From Nakazawaea peltata (taxonomy: Eukaryota; Ascomycota; Pichiomycetes; Alaninales; Pachysolenaceae): a stretch of DNA of 64,000 nt. A program made the position numbers and the translations under genes. The stretch spans positions 248,001 to 312,000 of the forward strand of contig BCGQ01000009.1 in assembly GCA_001599355.1 (NCBI GenBank), read 5' to 3'. Below the pieces are notes generated by a model. It saw only the letters and a program-made list of their open reading frames with translations, made no database searches and had not been told where the DNA came from. This document shows, piece after piece, positions 48,720 through 58,477 of this stretch (position 1 is the first letter of the stretch; each line of letters starts with the position of its first letter).

Positions 48720-48895
48720 TATTTTTTACTATCTTATGCCCCTTATGTACCCCTATAAAATCTTCATATAGAATAAAATTCCCCCTTAATTACCCTCTAA
48801 CTACCCTTTTACGTATAGTCCCCCCTAGTCAGCGCACCTTCCGCGAGGTTCCCTACGAAAAAGTCTTAAAATTTTTCCAACAAAAAAAGAAGCAT

Positions 48896-49882
48896 ATGAT
48901 TTGTAATGAGAAGAGAGTAAGGACGAGAAACAGAATGGAAGCGCTTCAGGTATTGTGGACTAGTTTGAAAGAAGATTGGGGAGATTTGAACAACCCATTG
49001 CATGGGATTGTGATTCCTTCGGCATTGGTCATCGTGGGTATTGCTATCCAGAGAATTTCGTACGTTCCTTATGCTGTACTGATCATCGCTGTGTACGTTG
49101 GAATCAACCTTTTGCTCGCTCATACTAGAAGAAGATCATTATCTGCTGAAAAGTTCCGTGAGTTTGAGTTGATCGAGAAGACTGTCATTTCCAAGAACTC
49201 AGCCATATATAGATTCAAGTTATTTAGAGAATCAGAGAATTTGGATATTCCTGTTGGTCACCACGTCTGTTGTTCTATTGAGATCGACGGTAAGGAGGAG
49301 ATTAGATATTATACTCCTATTTCATCTCAATTGGATTTGGGTTTCTTCGATATCTTGGTTAAGTCGTATAAGGATGGTAAGGTATCTAAATACTTTGCCA
49401 GTTTGAGAAATGGACAAACCGTCAAGTTCAAGGGTCCAGTCGGAAGAATGTCCTACAAGGCCAACATGAGTCCTAATATCTTGATGATTGCCGGAGGTTC
49501 CGGAATTACTCCTTTGCTTCAAGTTTTGAGTTACATCACCACTACTGCTGAAGACACTACCAAAGTTAAGATGATCTTTGCCAATGAGACGGAGAATGAT
49601 ATCTTGTTGAAGGAGGAAATCGATGAGTTGGACGAAAAGTACCCTAACTTCAATGTGGAGTATATTTTGAACCAGCCAGAGAAGAACTGGACTGGTAAGA
49701 CTGGATATGTCACCAAACAGGATATTCTGGATTCCCTTCCAGAGAACTACCTTGAAAATACCAAGGTCTTCATTTGTGGTCCTATGCCAATGAAGAAGCT
49801 CATGCTTCAGTACTGTGAGGAATTGGGTTTCCCTAAGGGAGTCTTGGCCTCTAAACAGGATGACCAAGTCTTCTGCTTCTAA
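48896..49882 (+). CDS. PGA3: NADH-cytochrome b5 reductase-like protein Pga3
   Basis: 328 codons from the first ATG; the ATG at 48935 (MEALQVLW) gives 315 residues and fits Pga3 better. Two membrane segments lie at about 36-72, preceded by the Pga3-like phrase PLHGIVIPSALVIVG. The FAD domain (GHHVCCSIEIDGKEEIRYYTPIS), NADH-binding GGSGITPLLQVL, CGPMPMK and the terminal DDQVFCF are all present. Pga3 sits in the ER/plasma membrane of yeast and passes electrons from NADH to haem or other acceptors. Cbr1 is the alternative, but the N-terminus favours Pga3. Confidence 0.85.
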   Translation: MICNEKRVRTRNRMEALQVLWTSLKEDWGDLNNPLHGIVIPSALVIVGIAIQRISYVPYAVLIIAVYVGINLLLAHTRRRSLSAEKFREFELIEKTVISKNSAIYRFKLFRESENLDIPVGHHVCCSIEIDGKEEIRYYTPISSQLDLGFFDILVKSYKDGKVSKYFASLRNGQTVKFKGPVGRMSYKANMSPNILMIAGGSGITPLLQVLSYITTTAEDTTKVKMIFANETENDILLKEEIDELDEKYPNFNVEYILNQPEKNWTGKTGYVTKQDILDSLPENYLENTKVFICGPMPMKKLMLQYCEELGFPKGVLASKQDDQVFCF

Positions 49883-50071
49883 GGTCAAATATAATGAGTT
49901 CCATTATGGAAATATTATGATATTCAAATAAAAGGTGATATTCTATATACATTGTTGTAGATTAGTTCTGGATCGCTGCTTGAGCAGTTCGGGATTAGTT
50001 ATCGATCAATTGACTTCATCTCTTATCTGATTTGACTAGCCCCCTCTTGGAAATTTAAAAAAAAAAACTTT

Positions 50072-50143
50072 GGACGAGAACGGAGTCGAACCATTGACCT
50101 TCTGCTTGCAAGGCAGACGCGCTACCAACTACGCCACACGCCC
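50072..50143 (-). tRNA. tRNA-Ala (anticodon TGC)
   Basis: 72 nt. Acceptor GGGCGTG pairs with CTCGTCC and includes the alanine identity pair G3:U70. There is one U6-U67 mismatch. D arm GCGT-GCGC, anticodon stem TCTGC/GCAGA with loop CTTGCAA (anticodon TGC), and T arm AATGG/CCGTT with loop TTCGACT. Discriminator A73. A T-run on the transcribed strand (complement 50059-50068) follows as Pol III terminator. No intron. Confidence 0.95.
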
Positions 50144-50630
50144 ATTTTTCTCTGTATAATTAAGAGAAAACGGTACATATGGTTTCCTAAAAAAATGTAA
50201 ACTTTATTACTGGAAATGTACATTATTACTCAAAATGGAAGTTATGTTGACTGATGGGCTTGACAGTTTAATATGAGAAGACAAGCTTCAATAAAGGTAC
50301 TTATATGAGCCAATGGAAATGAGGAGTTCTGATATTATGTAGTTCAAGTTTGAATGGTATCTTTCTTCGATTAGCTGATTACCTCCCCTAAAATGTGGAT
50401 ATTTAAATAATATTTATATATAATTTTTCAAGTGAATTGGGGGTTAAAATTAGATTTAATTTCGGTGTTAATTTCAGGCTTCATTCAAGTATAAAATTAA
50501 AAGGAAAGATCAGAAGACATTCCATCATCAGATAGAGTTTTACAAAATAACCAACAATATTATCAATAAATGAAAGACATCTTCAATTATGACACAAATA
50601 CTAAAACTGAATTGGAAAAAAAAAAAGAAA

Positions 50631-50703
50631 TGGACGAGTCCGGAGTCGAACCGGAGACCTTTCGCATGCTAAGCGAACGCGCTACCAACTACGCCACACG
50701 CCC
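50631..50703 (-). tRNA. tRNA-Ala (anticodon AGC)
   Basis: 73 nt. Acceptor and D arm are identical to the tRNA-Ala(TGC) gene 490 bp away, including G3:U70 and the U6-U67 mismatch. Anticodon stem TTCGC/GCGAA with loop TTAGCAT (anticodon AGC, read as IGC), T arm TCCGG/CCGGA. A T-run follows (complement 50616-50626). No intron. Confidence 0.95.
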
Positions 50704-51028
50704 CAATTTCTGGAAGAAGAACTCTGTTTGTGCTTCATACACATAACCTCAGATCTATCCGGCGATATCCCTTTGGTAACACCGAGGTCTCGTCAGGACC
50801 AGCCGGACCTGCTACCGTGCATAATAATCTGCTATTGAAACATGCCAAGGCGCACACTGTAGAAGCGTTTCCCGCTCTTACAAGCCTTATCGGGCATCTC
50901 CTCCTGCCCAATTGGGAAGTTGGCCGATCGATAACTTAAAATTTAACTTTAAAGTTAGGGGTACAAGTTTGAGTATTTAAAGAGCTCAAAGTGAAGAGGA
51001 GAGTAATTGGAAAGGCTAAATACAAAAA

Positions 51029-52294
51029 ATGGTAGAGAGAATCCCCCCACTTATCGATCTGTTGCCAGAGATCGACGAACAAAAATGTCTCGAGTTCTTA
51101 TCGGACTTTATTAAGATCCCATCTCACTCAAAGACAGCACCTGAAATAGATGCCATCAACTACATGACCAGGGCGATGCAGGACATCGGCATCGAGGCTC
51201 AGAGTATCCCTTTCACCGACAAGCAAGATGGAAGTACCCGGTACAATTCTTTTGGGGTCTGGAAAGGTGATGGTAAATTGAATGACAGCAAGAAGTTGTT
51301 GTTCAATGGCCATGTCGATGTCAACCCTGTGGGTGAGGGGTGGACTGTGGACCCTGTTGGTGGATTGTACGACAAGGACTTCATTTACGGAATTGGAGTT
51401 TCCAACATGAAGAGTGGATGCTGTGCCTACTATATGGCGGTCTATTTCCTCAAGAAGGCCGGGATCAAACTTTCAAAGGACTGTACCTTGACTTATGTGG
51501 TTGGAGAACTTCAAGGAGGGGCTGGAACCGTCGCTTTGATCGAGGATAAGTACATTCAAAAAGAGACTGCAGACTTGTTCGTGAACTGTGAACCTACCGA
51601 TATCAAAGCTTTGACTATGCACGCCGGATCGACTATCTTGAAGATTAATGTAATTGGGGATACCAGACATATGTCTAAAAGAGAGGAGCTGACAGACGCC
51701 ATTTTACTGTCGATGGACGTGATCAACAACTTGACGTACATGACTTTCAGTCATAATTTGAGCGAGACCCATGAATTGGTCAACAGATGTCACGTTGGAA
51801 GTATCAGGGCAGGGTTGGGCCGTAACTACGAGGAATGGAGACAGCCTCAGGTAGCTGATTTCAGTACTATTCAGTTAGCAGCCAGATACGCTCCAGGCCA
51901 GTCCAATGAGATTGTCATGGAAGACATCAACAGAGAATTAAAGAAGACCAAGATGAGATTCCCAAAGGTGAAGTTTGAAATGGAGTTAGTCAAGAGAGAT
52001 TTCATGCCTCTGTTTGAGGTTGATCCAGACCTGGAAATCGTCCAATTGGTCAACAAACATTACAAGAAAGTCAGAGGCTATGACCAACCAACGGGAGTGC
52101 TCAGACCTCCTTGTTTCTACGGTAGTGATGCCGGTCATTTGTATGAGAAATTACAAATGCAAGGAATTGTCATGGGCCCGGGAGGAAAATACAACACGAT
52201 GCCAGACGAGAAGGTGGACTTACCAGATTACTTTGACTGTATCAAGATCTTCATGAGATTGATTGTAGATGTCTGTGGAGGTTATATAGAGTAA
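51029..52294 (+). CDS. M20-family metallohydrolase (deacetylase/carbamoylase type)
   Basis: 421 codons. ArgE/DapE-like layout: LLFNGHVDVNP gives His95 and Asp97; the dimerisation domain carries MHAGSTILKINVIGDTRHMS (His214). At the usual bridging Asp stands Asn126 (GIGVSNMKSG). At the Glu-Glu pair stands Glu160-Leu161 (VVGELQGG), so the base is kept but one metal ligand is not. Glu188 (CEPT) and SDAGHL near the end are present. The altered ligands suggest a subfamily with unusual metal use. It lies tail to tail, 5 bp apart, with a dihydropyrimidinase, which hints at hydrolysis of an N-carbamoyl or N-acyl amino acid. This is inference. Confidence 0.75.
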   Translation: MVERIPPLIDLLPEIDEQKCLEFLSDFIKIPSHSKTAPEIDAINYMTRAMQDIGIEAQSIPFTDKQDGSTRYNSFGVWKGDGKLNDSKKLLFNGHVDVNPVGEGWTVDPVGGLYDKDFIYGIGVSNMKSGCCAYYMAVYFLKKAGIKLSKDCTLTYVVGELQGGAGTVALIEDKYIQKETADLFVNCEPTDIKALTMHAGSTILKINVIGDTRHMSKREELTDAILLSMDVINNLTYMTFSHNLSETHELVNRCHVGSIRAGLGRNYEEWRQPQVADFSTIQLAARYAPGQSNEIVMEDINRELKKTKMRFPKVKFEMELVKRDFMPLFEVDPDLEIVQLVNKHYKKVRGYDQPTGVLRPPCFYGSDAGHLYEKLQMQGIVMGPGGKYNTMPDEKVDLPDYFDCIKIFMRLIVDVCGGYIE

Positions 52295-52299
52295 ATAAA

Positions 52300-53811
52300 T
52301 CAAGGTCTGAATTCCGAGACCCAGTTATCTGTCGGTTTGGCTAATAAACTTTTACTTCTTTTAACATAAGAACCAATACCAGCAGTCTTGTCGATGATTT
52401 GACCTTCCTTGTACACTACTTTACCCTTGACAAGGGTATAACGAGGCCAATTGGTCAAGGAATAGCCCTCAAATGGAGTGTAATCACAACCATGGTTCAA
52501 CATCTCATTGGTGACCTTATCTGGGCCTGTATATTTCCCTTCAGGATACCAAATGACCAAGTCTGCGTCAGAAGCACCTGGCAAGATCGAGCCTTTCTGA
52601 GGATACATTCCATATAACTTGGCTGGGTTTGTACAGTGCAATTCCACTAACTTTTGGAGGGAGATTTTGTTGGTTTGGACACCTTTTTCGAACATAATTG
52701 GGAAACGAGTACAAACACCTGGCATTCCGTTCGGGATCCACTTGAACTCACCGTTGTGTCCATTGGCATAAGCAATGCGCTTACCGTCGTCACCAGCGTA
52801 AGTAGTTGGACAGTGGTCGGAGGAGACGATGGTGAAAGTTCCGTTATTCAAGCCGTTCCAAACAGCATCCCAGTCCTCTTTACCTTCTCTTGGAGGTGGA
52901 GAACAGAGATACTTGGACCCTTCGAATGGGTCATGTGAGTGGATGCATTTCAAGTCCTGAGACGAGAGGAACATGTACTGAGGACAAGTTTCGGCAAAGA
53001 TCTTGTGACCGGCAGTTTGGGCTTTGCGAATACAGTCGATAGCCGAAGGAGCAGAGACATGGACGAATAAAACTGGAGTGTCCATGGTCTGGGAGATGAC
53101 AATGGCTCTATTAGTGGCTTCTCCCTCGAAAATCTGAGGTCTAGACACCGCATGGTAGTATGGTTCTGTTTTGCCTTGTTCTTCTAAAGCTTCGATCATC
53201 CAGCGGATCATATCACCATTCTCTGCGTGGAGCATGGTGGTGATTCCGTTCTTACGAGTGGACCTCATGGCGTGCATCAAGTCATAGTCACTCAATTGCA
53301 ATTTTGGGTAGGTCATGTACATCTTGACACTGGTACAACCTTCGGCTTCTAATAAAGACAATTGATCTTGGATGAGATCTTTATTGAGTTTGAAGAGGAT
53401 CAAATGGCAGGCAAAATCACAGAATAAGTCGTTGTTCTTCAAAGCGTCGTCGACACAGAGTTTGACTGACTTGGCTAGACCGTCTGCCTGGTCCACTAAG
53501 GTATCAATTTGGGAAGCAAAAGTGACGATAGTGGTGGTTCCTCCGGTGACGGCACTTTTAGTACCCAAATGCATATCATCGGCGACCTTTCCGAACAAAT
53601 CGAGGGGTTCACGAAGATGAACATGAGCATCAATGGCTCCAGGCGTGATATAGGCACCTTCAGCATCGATGATTTCGGCGTCACCGGCCATCGAATCGTC
53701 TATTTCCCCACAGATAACACTGATCTTACCATCTTTAATTCCGATATCGGCTTTATAGGTTTCTGAGGCAGTACAGACGATTCCGTTCCTAATAACAGTA
53801 TCAAGCAGCAT
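52300..53811 (-). CDS. PYD2: Dihydropyrimidinase / hydantoinase
   Basis: 503 codons. Amidohydrolase fold with all expected metal-site residues: His63 and His65 (DAHVHLREP), the carboxylated Lys163 (TSVKMYMTY), His195 (LHAENGD), His251 (FVHVS) and Asp332 (SSDHCP). The enzyme opens cyclic ureides such as dihydrouracil, the second step of pyrimidine breakdown, or hydantoins; the sequence alone does not decide. The neighbouring M20 hydrolase could act next. Two GATAAG sites at 53931 and 53939 suggest nitrogen control. The promoter also has an unusual G-rich repeat field. Symbol by analogy with PYD2 of Lachancea. Confidence 0.85.
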   Translation of the reverse strand: MLLDTVIRNGIVCTASETYKADIGIKDGKISVICGEIDDSMAGDAEIIDAEGAYITPGAIDAHVHLREPLDLFGKVADDMHLGTKSAVTGGTTTIVTFASQIDTLVDQADGLAKSVKLCVDDALKNNDLFCDFACHLILFKLNKDLIQDQLSLLEAEGCTSVKMYMTYPKLQLSDYDLMHAMRSTRKNGITTMLHAENGDMIRWMIEALEEQGKTEPYYHAVSRPQIFEGEATNRAIVISQTMDTPVLFVHVSAPSAIDCIRKAQTAGHKIFAETCPQYMFLSSQDLKCIHSHDPFEGSKYLCSPPPREGKEDWDAVWNGLNNGTFTIVSSDHCPTTYAGDDGKRIAYANGHNGEFKWIPNGMPGVCTRFPIMFEKGVQTNKISLQKLVELHCTNPAKLYGMYPQKGSILPGASDADLVIWYPEGKYTGPDKVTNEMLNHGCDYTPFEGYSLTNWPRYTLVKGKVVYKEGQIIDKTAGIGSYVKRSKSLLAKPTDNWVSEFRP

Positions 53812-54315
53812 AATGAGGGCAGTGGAAATGATGGGATACGTTCAATGAGTGGAATGTGATTTTTGATAGCTTCAAATTGGGCCCTGATTTTTGTTAGGCT
53901 GAAAATTTAAGGTGAAAAATTTAGGTGAGCGATAAGCTGATAAGGAAAAGAGGAAAGTATAGCCGACGGAGATCTGAGGTGATTGGAGGGGGGTGATTGG
54001 GGGTGATTGGAGGGGGTATTGGGGAGATATTGGAGGGGGGTGCTGGGGAGATATTGGGGTGAGAGATGGAGAGTAAGAAGGTGAATAGGAATGAGAAGTG
54101 AAATTTGTAGGGGTGATTGGTTTGTATGGGTAAGTGGGGTAGATTGGAGGGGAATTGGATTGGGGGTGATTGGGGGTGATTGGGGGTGATTGGGGGTTAG
54201 AAGATTGGGAATTAGAAGTGGACGGTTAGGAGTGGAGGGGCTAGGAGTAGAGGCCACCGTGAAGGCCAGAACCAGTTTAACTAAAGCCAATAAATATATA
54301 TTCAAGTATAAATAA
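53812..54315. promoter_or_regulatory. Dihydropyrimidinase promoter with GATA sites and a G-rich repeat field
   Basis: GATAAG at 53931-53936 and 53939-53944. From 53980 to about 54215 the strand shown is G-rich, with about thirteen TTGG units in two forms, GATTGGGGGT(GATT) and ATTGGAGGGG. Near the end GATTGGGGGT repeats four times at a 10-base period (54159-54200). A minus-strand open frame of 145 codons here is pure Pro/Ser/Thr low complexity and is not a gene. Confidence 0.7.
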
Positions 54316-56067
54316 TTAAAATACAGGCAAAAACTGCCCAACAATTAACATCGGAATATCAAAAACATCCCTCTTAATTGTCCAAACACATGCACATTTC
54401 ATAGAACCTTTAGAAGGATCAGCTTTCTTAATGACACAGTCGGTTAAAATAGTGGCATTCAAATCTCCAAAAGCAATATCACTGAAAAGCTTGAAATATC
54501 GAAGAGCACTTTCATCGTCCATCAATTCTACAATGAAAGTTCGCTTGGAGAGAAGACTTGACCGGGTATAACCTGTAAGGGCACTAAACTCGGTAGTTAA
54601 AGCTGCGATTTCTCCAGTTCTTCTCCATATAATTGTAGGTGTCAGAGACATAGAGATCATACTTTCATACTCGAGTAAAGACCGTTGGAAAGATTTCTCG
54701 GTGAAGATCAAATCATTCTCGTACAACGACTTCGTTGCGGAGATAAACGAGGGTCTATACAGCAGCATGCACCTTGCGATCATCAAAAGCTGTTCTTTAT
54801 TAAATCGTTGCTTCAAATAATGAATCAAGGCATGGTACAGTTTAGGATATTGGTACGATTTTACGAAATTAGTTAAATAGATGTCATCTGGGGTCTTGAT
54901 GACATGTCTTACGATCAATGGGGCCACATAACCTTCCTCTTCATGGACGTAGGAGGGAAGCAGATCAGATGCGTTTTGAGCTGCCGAAGTATCGATGTGA
55001 ATGGTGTTGTTATGTTTGAATTTTGATCTGGACGAGCTGGGGAGAGATTCTCCTAACTGAATGTAAGCTCTTTCATTCATATCGAAGTCGAAGAAATCGG
55101 AGGGGGATGGAGGGTTGGTCTGGATCAAGCTGGTCAATTGCAGGTACTCGGAGTCTACTAAAGTGGACTCGAATTTGGCTTTCGACTCTTTAAGAGACTG
55201 GTTGTAAGCGTTGAGCATGAAGTTGAGGTCGTCTTTATTGATGACACTTCCAACTGAGGCCGGGTCGAAGACCGAGGCTGCCACGTTGATCTCTGGGTCT
55301 TGAGAAGAGTCGTCGGACTCTGAGTCTTGGTCTGGGTAGCCTGAGGTCGAGCTGGTGATCGAGAAGGATTTCTGGGTCGTGGGTACTACTGGGCCTGAAA
55401 TAGATGACTGAGGAGTAGCATGAAGAGATCTTGAATCGGTAGATGTTGCTGGGGAATGGTTGTAGAACATATGTTCTTGAGGAGGTGGCAGTTGTAGTAC
55501 GGCAGCAGCAGCTGCGGCTGCTGAAGGGACTTGGATACCACTTGTATAATCTGTAGGGAGAGTAAGTGGGTGGGTCATTGTAGCTGGAGATGGCAGACCT
55601 GAAGTTGATCTCACGTCACTGACTACTGAGGTCTTCTTTGAGAGGAGATCTCCAGTGTAGTTGACGAAATTGATCTCTTTGGCAGTGAAAGGGGAGTCGA
55701 TGGATGGGGGAGCCATATTGTACGATTGGAGAGCACTAGCAGGGTCCAGAGATGAGTTGACGGGGCCAGATGAGCTGTGATCTGTAGCTGGCCAAAATTG
55801 TTCCTCTTTGATCTTGAGTTCTGCCGACTTCTTTGGGGTCCTTTGTTTCCGAGAAGCTTTCACGACACCCCCCTGACCTGAAATGGATGCCTGACGCCCG
55901 CTTTTCTTCCGCTCAATGCTCTGGCAAAGATCCAGCATACCCTTCTTGATGCAATTCTTACAAGGTCGGCCACTGTCACATTGTAAATGTTTGCTATGAC
56001 AGAAATTGCAAGCCCTTGAGACGGGTCTCCGGCTCTTTTTCACCTCTTCTGGTAACTTCTTAGTCAT
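54316..56067 (-). CDS. GSM1: Gsm1-type Zn2Cys6 regulator with PAS-like domain (ERT1/acuK family)
   Basis: 583 codons from the ATG at 56067; the MTKKL start is that of Gsm1 proteins. The zinc cluster is at residues 20-48 (Cys20, 23, 30, 36, 39, 48) with FCHSKHLQC typical of this family. A Ser/Pro-rich middle with an Ala-run follows. The conserved C-terminal half contains YHALIHYLKQRFNKEQL, IIWRRTGEIAALTTEFSALT and FIVELMDDESALRYF, the PAS-like region shared with Ert1 and Rds2. These proteins adjust energy metabolism and gluconeogenesis when glucose is scarce. It is transcribed toward the dihydropyrimidinase promoter. Confidence 0.8.
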   Translation of the reverse strand: MTKKLPEEVKKSRRPVSRACNFCHSKHLQCDSGRPCKNCIKKGMLDLCQSIERKKSGRQASISGQGGVVKASRKQRTPKKSAELKIKEEQFWPATDHSSSGPVNSSLDPASALQSYNMAPPSIDSPFTAKEINFVNYTGDLLSKKTSVVSDVRSTSGLPSPATMTHPLTLPTDYTSGIQVPSAAAAAAAVLQLPPPQEHMFYNHSPATSTDSRSLHATPQSSISGPVVPTTQKSFSITSSTSGYPDQDSESDDSSQDPEINVAASVFDPASVGSVINKDDLNFMLNAYNQSLKESKAKFESTLVDSEYLQLTSLIQTNPPSPSDFFDFDMNERAYIQLGESLPSSSRSKFKHNNTIHIDTSAAQNASDLLPSYVHEEEGYVAPLIVRHVIKTPDDIYLTNFVKSYQYPKLYHALIHYLKQRFNKEQLLMIARCMLLYRPSFISATKSLYENDLIFTEKSFQRSLLEYESMISMSLTPTIIWRRTGEIAALTTEFSALTGYTRSSLLSKRTFIVELMDDESALRYFKLFSDIAFGDLNATILTDCVIKKADPSKGSMKCACVWTIKRDVFDIPMLIVGQFLPVF

Positions 56068-56374
56068 GACAATGAGGTAGATCACCGAAAACACCCTGAA
56101 TCAAAGATCTGTGCCTCGAATATATCAACTTATATCCGTTTTTTACCCCAGAATTCGAGGAAGTTTGCCCGGAGGAAAGGAGGAGAGTCGATTACCTAAA
56201 ATGGAAATACGTTCTACGTATCCGGATTTCCCGGCGATTTCCCCACATTTCAATTTTTATTTTATTTTTCGTATTTTGCTATAGAGGTTGGTCAGACCGG
56301 TAGAAGGACCGTTGAATCGAGTCGACTGGGATAGTGATAAAAGTCGAGACCATGTTAGTGTGTGTAGTAGTATA
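56068..56374. other. GSM1 promoter / GLC3 3' flank
   Basis: 307 bases. One intergenic motif copy (TTTCGTATTTTGCT, 56267) and a run TTTTTATTTTATTTTTC before it. A CCCCGG-poor, otherwise plain region. Confidence 0.4.
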
Positions 56375-58477
56375 CTATCCACTCTTTGCCATCACTATCG
56401 CAGTCCTAGATGGAATATAAACCTGGATATAATTCTCCCGACCGTTCCATTCAAAAGGTGTGGAGAAATGTTCTACCGAGGTGTCAATACGTCCGTGACC
56501 TCCAAATTCTTTATCGTCAGTGCTTAGAATCACCTTAAATTTCCCCGAGCCGTTGAGACCCACGCGATAGTCAGTATAAGACAGCGTGGGGTGGAAATTG
56601 AAAACAAAAAGCAACCCATGACGTTCATAAACAATAACTTTATCTCCCTCATGTTTGAGAGAAACGTAAGCAGGCTCGAAATTCAACCACCCATACTTCA
56701 GCTCGGCATGATTCATGGCACAGTCGAACTTGTAGAGAAACTTATACCTCAATAAATCATCGTCAATCAAGTTAAATTGTCTACGCAGATAATGATAAGA
56801 TTCTCCATTTCCAGCTCTTGGGAAATCGAGCCATTCAGGATGACCAAATTCGTTCCCCTCAAAGTTCAAGTAACTTTCTCCACCTAAACTATGAGTGAGG
56901 AGTCTTATCATTTTATGGAGCAGCATTCCTCTGTCAATTACCGGGGTCAATTCACTCAAAATCGACATATTCGTATACATTTCTTTATCCATTAACCAAA
57001 ACAGTAAGGTTTTGTCTCCTACAAGAGCCTGGTCGTGCGACTCCAGGTACAGAATACACTTCTCTTTGTATCTACGATTAGTAAGCGAGTGAACAATCTT
57101 GTTCATATCCCAATCTTCATCTCGAGTATGTTTAAGAATCTTGATCCACATATCTGGGATGAACATCAGTAAACGATAGTCGAATCCTACACCACCAGAA
57201 GATCTAGGAAGACATAAAGTAGGATATCCACTTACATCTTCGGCAATTGTAGTGATCTGAGCCGATTTAGATTTACCAAACAGGTGACACAAGTCATTCA
57301 GAAGCATAAGATAAGCTAAAGCTTCTCTATCTACGGGGGAATTCGGTCCAAAATACTCATGGTATCCACCAGAGAACCCTTCTCCGATTCCATGATGAAC
57401 ATAGAGCATACTGCTCACACCATCGAATCTGAACCCATCAAATTTGTACTCATCCAAGTAGAAACGAAGATTGGAGAGTAAAAATCTCAAAGTTTCGTAG
57501 TTTCCGTAGTTGAAAAGACGGGAATCCCACTGGTCGTGGTTACCTTTACCTCCAGAATGGAAATAACAGTAATCTGTGCCGTCGAACATGTTCAAACCGT
57601 CTTCTACGTTCTTACTAGCGTGAGAATGGACCACATCGAGTAATACTCTGATTCCCATGCCGTGAGCAGTGTCGATGAGATGTTTGAGGTCTTCTGGAGT
57701 ACCGAAACGGGAGCTAATGGCAAAGAAGCTCGTCACCTGGTACCCGAATGAGGCATAGTAGGCATGCTCCATGATAGACATGAGCTGGATCGTGTTATAA
57801 CCGAGTTCTTTGATTTTGGGTAAAATATTGGCGGTGAACTCGGCGTAGGAACCGATTTTTGGCTCGGGAGTCGAGATTCCAACATGGGCCTCGTATATCT
57901 TCAACGATTCTGGAGTTTCAGGACGTTTGTTCTTGAATTTGTACGGGGTTTCAGGGTTCCAGAACCGAGATTCATAGGCTGAAGTTCCATATTCTTTAGG
58001 AGGAGCCGTAGCACGACGAATCCAAGCAGGAAGACGGGCGATTTTCTCTCCGGAACTCAACGTGAGTAAGATCTTGACTCTGGAATCATGTGGGATAGCA
58101 CATTGACCATCCTTGGTAGCTGGGACTATCAAATGGAAGGAACCAAACTCATCTTTCTTCATAGGATTCAGAGTGTGACTCCAGTCATTGAAATCACCGA
58201 TTAAAGCGGCCGCAACGGCCAGTGGGGCGTATTCCTTGTATGTGACGGAATTGTCTGCCAAGACATTGAATCCGAAATGTTTGTAACCCTCTGAGAAGCT
58301 CAAGATCCCATGCTCATGTTCATTGAACTTCTTCAAGAAGTCGTCCAGGAGGGATCTGCGGTAGAGAAGTTCTCCGACGTGGGGGGTAAGCCAAGGGTCG
58401 ATGTCAATTGCACCTTTTACGGCCTCTGGGATGTGTTGTTCTTCACTTGGGGGGTTTGTGGGAGCTTCTGAGGCCAT
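56375..58477 (-). CDS. GLC3: Glycogen branching enzyme
   Basis: 700 codons from the ATG at 58477; upstream frame extension needs a non-ATG start. CBM48 at about 75-170 ([20 protein letters not shown]), then the GH13 barrel with [32 protein letters not shown] (nucleophile Asp) and [10 protein letters not shown] (acid Glu), and SHDQ. It transfers alpha-1,4 glucan chains to alpha-1,6 branches in the cytosol. Two CTG codons fall at family alanines: residue 437 (YRLAMAIPD position, 57167-57169) and residue 519 (RGIALHKM position, 56921-56923). It is divergent from MIM2. Confidence 0.95.
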   Translation of the reverse strand: MASEAPTNPPSEEQHIPEAVKGAIDIDPWLTPHVGELLYRRSLLDDFLKKFNEHEHGILSFSEGYKHFGFNVLADNSVTYKEYAPLAVAAALIGDFNDWSHTLNPMKKDEFGSFHLIVPATKDGQCAIPHDSRVKILLTLSSGEKIARLPAWIRRATAPPKEYGTSAYESRFWNPETPYKFKNKRPETPESLKIYEAHVGISTPEPKIGSYAEFTANILPKIKELGYNTIQLMSIMEHAYYASFGYQVTSFFAISSRFGTPEDLKHLIDTAHGMGIRVLLDVVHSHASKNVEDGLNMFDGTDYCYFHSGGKGNHDQWDSRLFNYGNYETLRFLLSNLRFYLDEYKFDGFRFDGVSSMLYVHHGIGEGFSGGYHEYFGPNSPVDREALAYLMLLNDLCHLFGKSKSAQITTIAEDVSGYPTLCLPRSSGGVGFDYRLLMFIPDMWIKILKHTRDEDWDMNKIVHSLTNRRYKEKCILYLESHDQALVGDKTLLFWLMDKEMYTNMSILSELTPVIDRGMLLHKMIRLLTHSLGGESYLNFEGNEFGHPEWLDFPRAGNGESYHYLRRQFNLIDDDLLRYKFLYKFDCAMNHAELKYGWLNFEPAYVSLKHEGDKVIVYERHGLLFVFNFHPTLSYTDYRVGLNGSGKFKVILSTDDKEFGGHGRIDTSVEHFSTPFEWNGRENYIQVYIPSRTAIVMAKSG

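Larger units (their letters stand above)
49883..51028. other. tRNA-bearing intergenic region
   Basis: Apart from the two tRNA-Ala genes it is AT-rich, with one ATTGGGGGTTA unit at 50436. The 300 bases before the M20 gene are GC-richer and contain CTTATC (reverse GATAAG, 50886) and CGATAAC (50930), possible GATA-factor sites. No LTR ends could be identified although tRNA flanks are common insertion sites. Confidence 0.5.

Noticed and set aside
50144-50630. Possible LTR remnant between the two tRNA genes
   Set aside because: No paired TG...CA ends, target duplication or primer-binding site could be found.
53907-54344. 145-codon minus-strand frame
   Set aside because: Pro/Ser/Thr/Asn low complexity produced by the CCCCCAAT repeats; no start context or domain.
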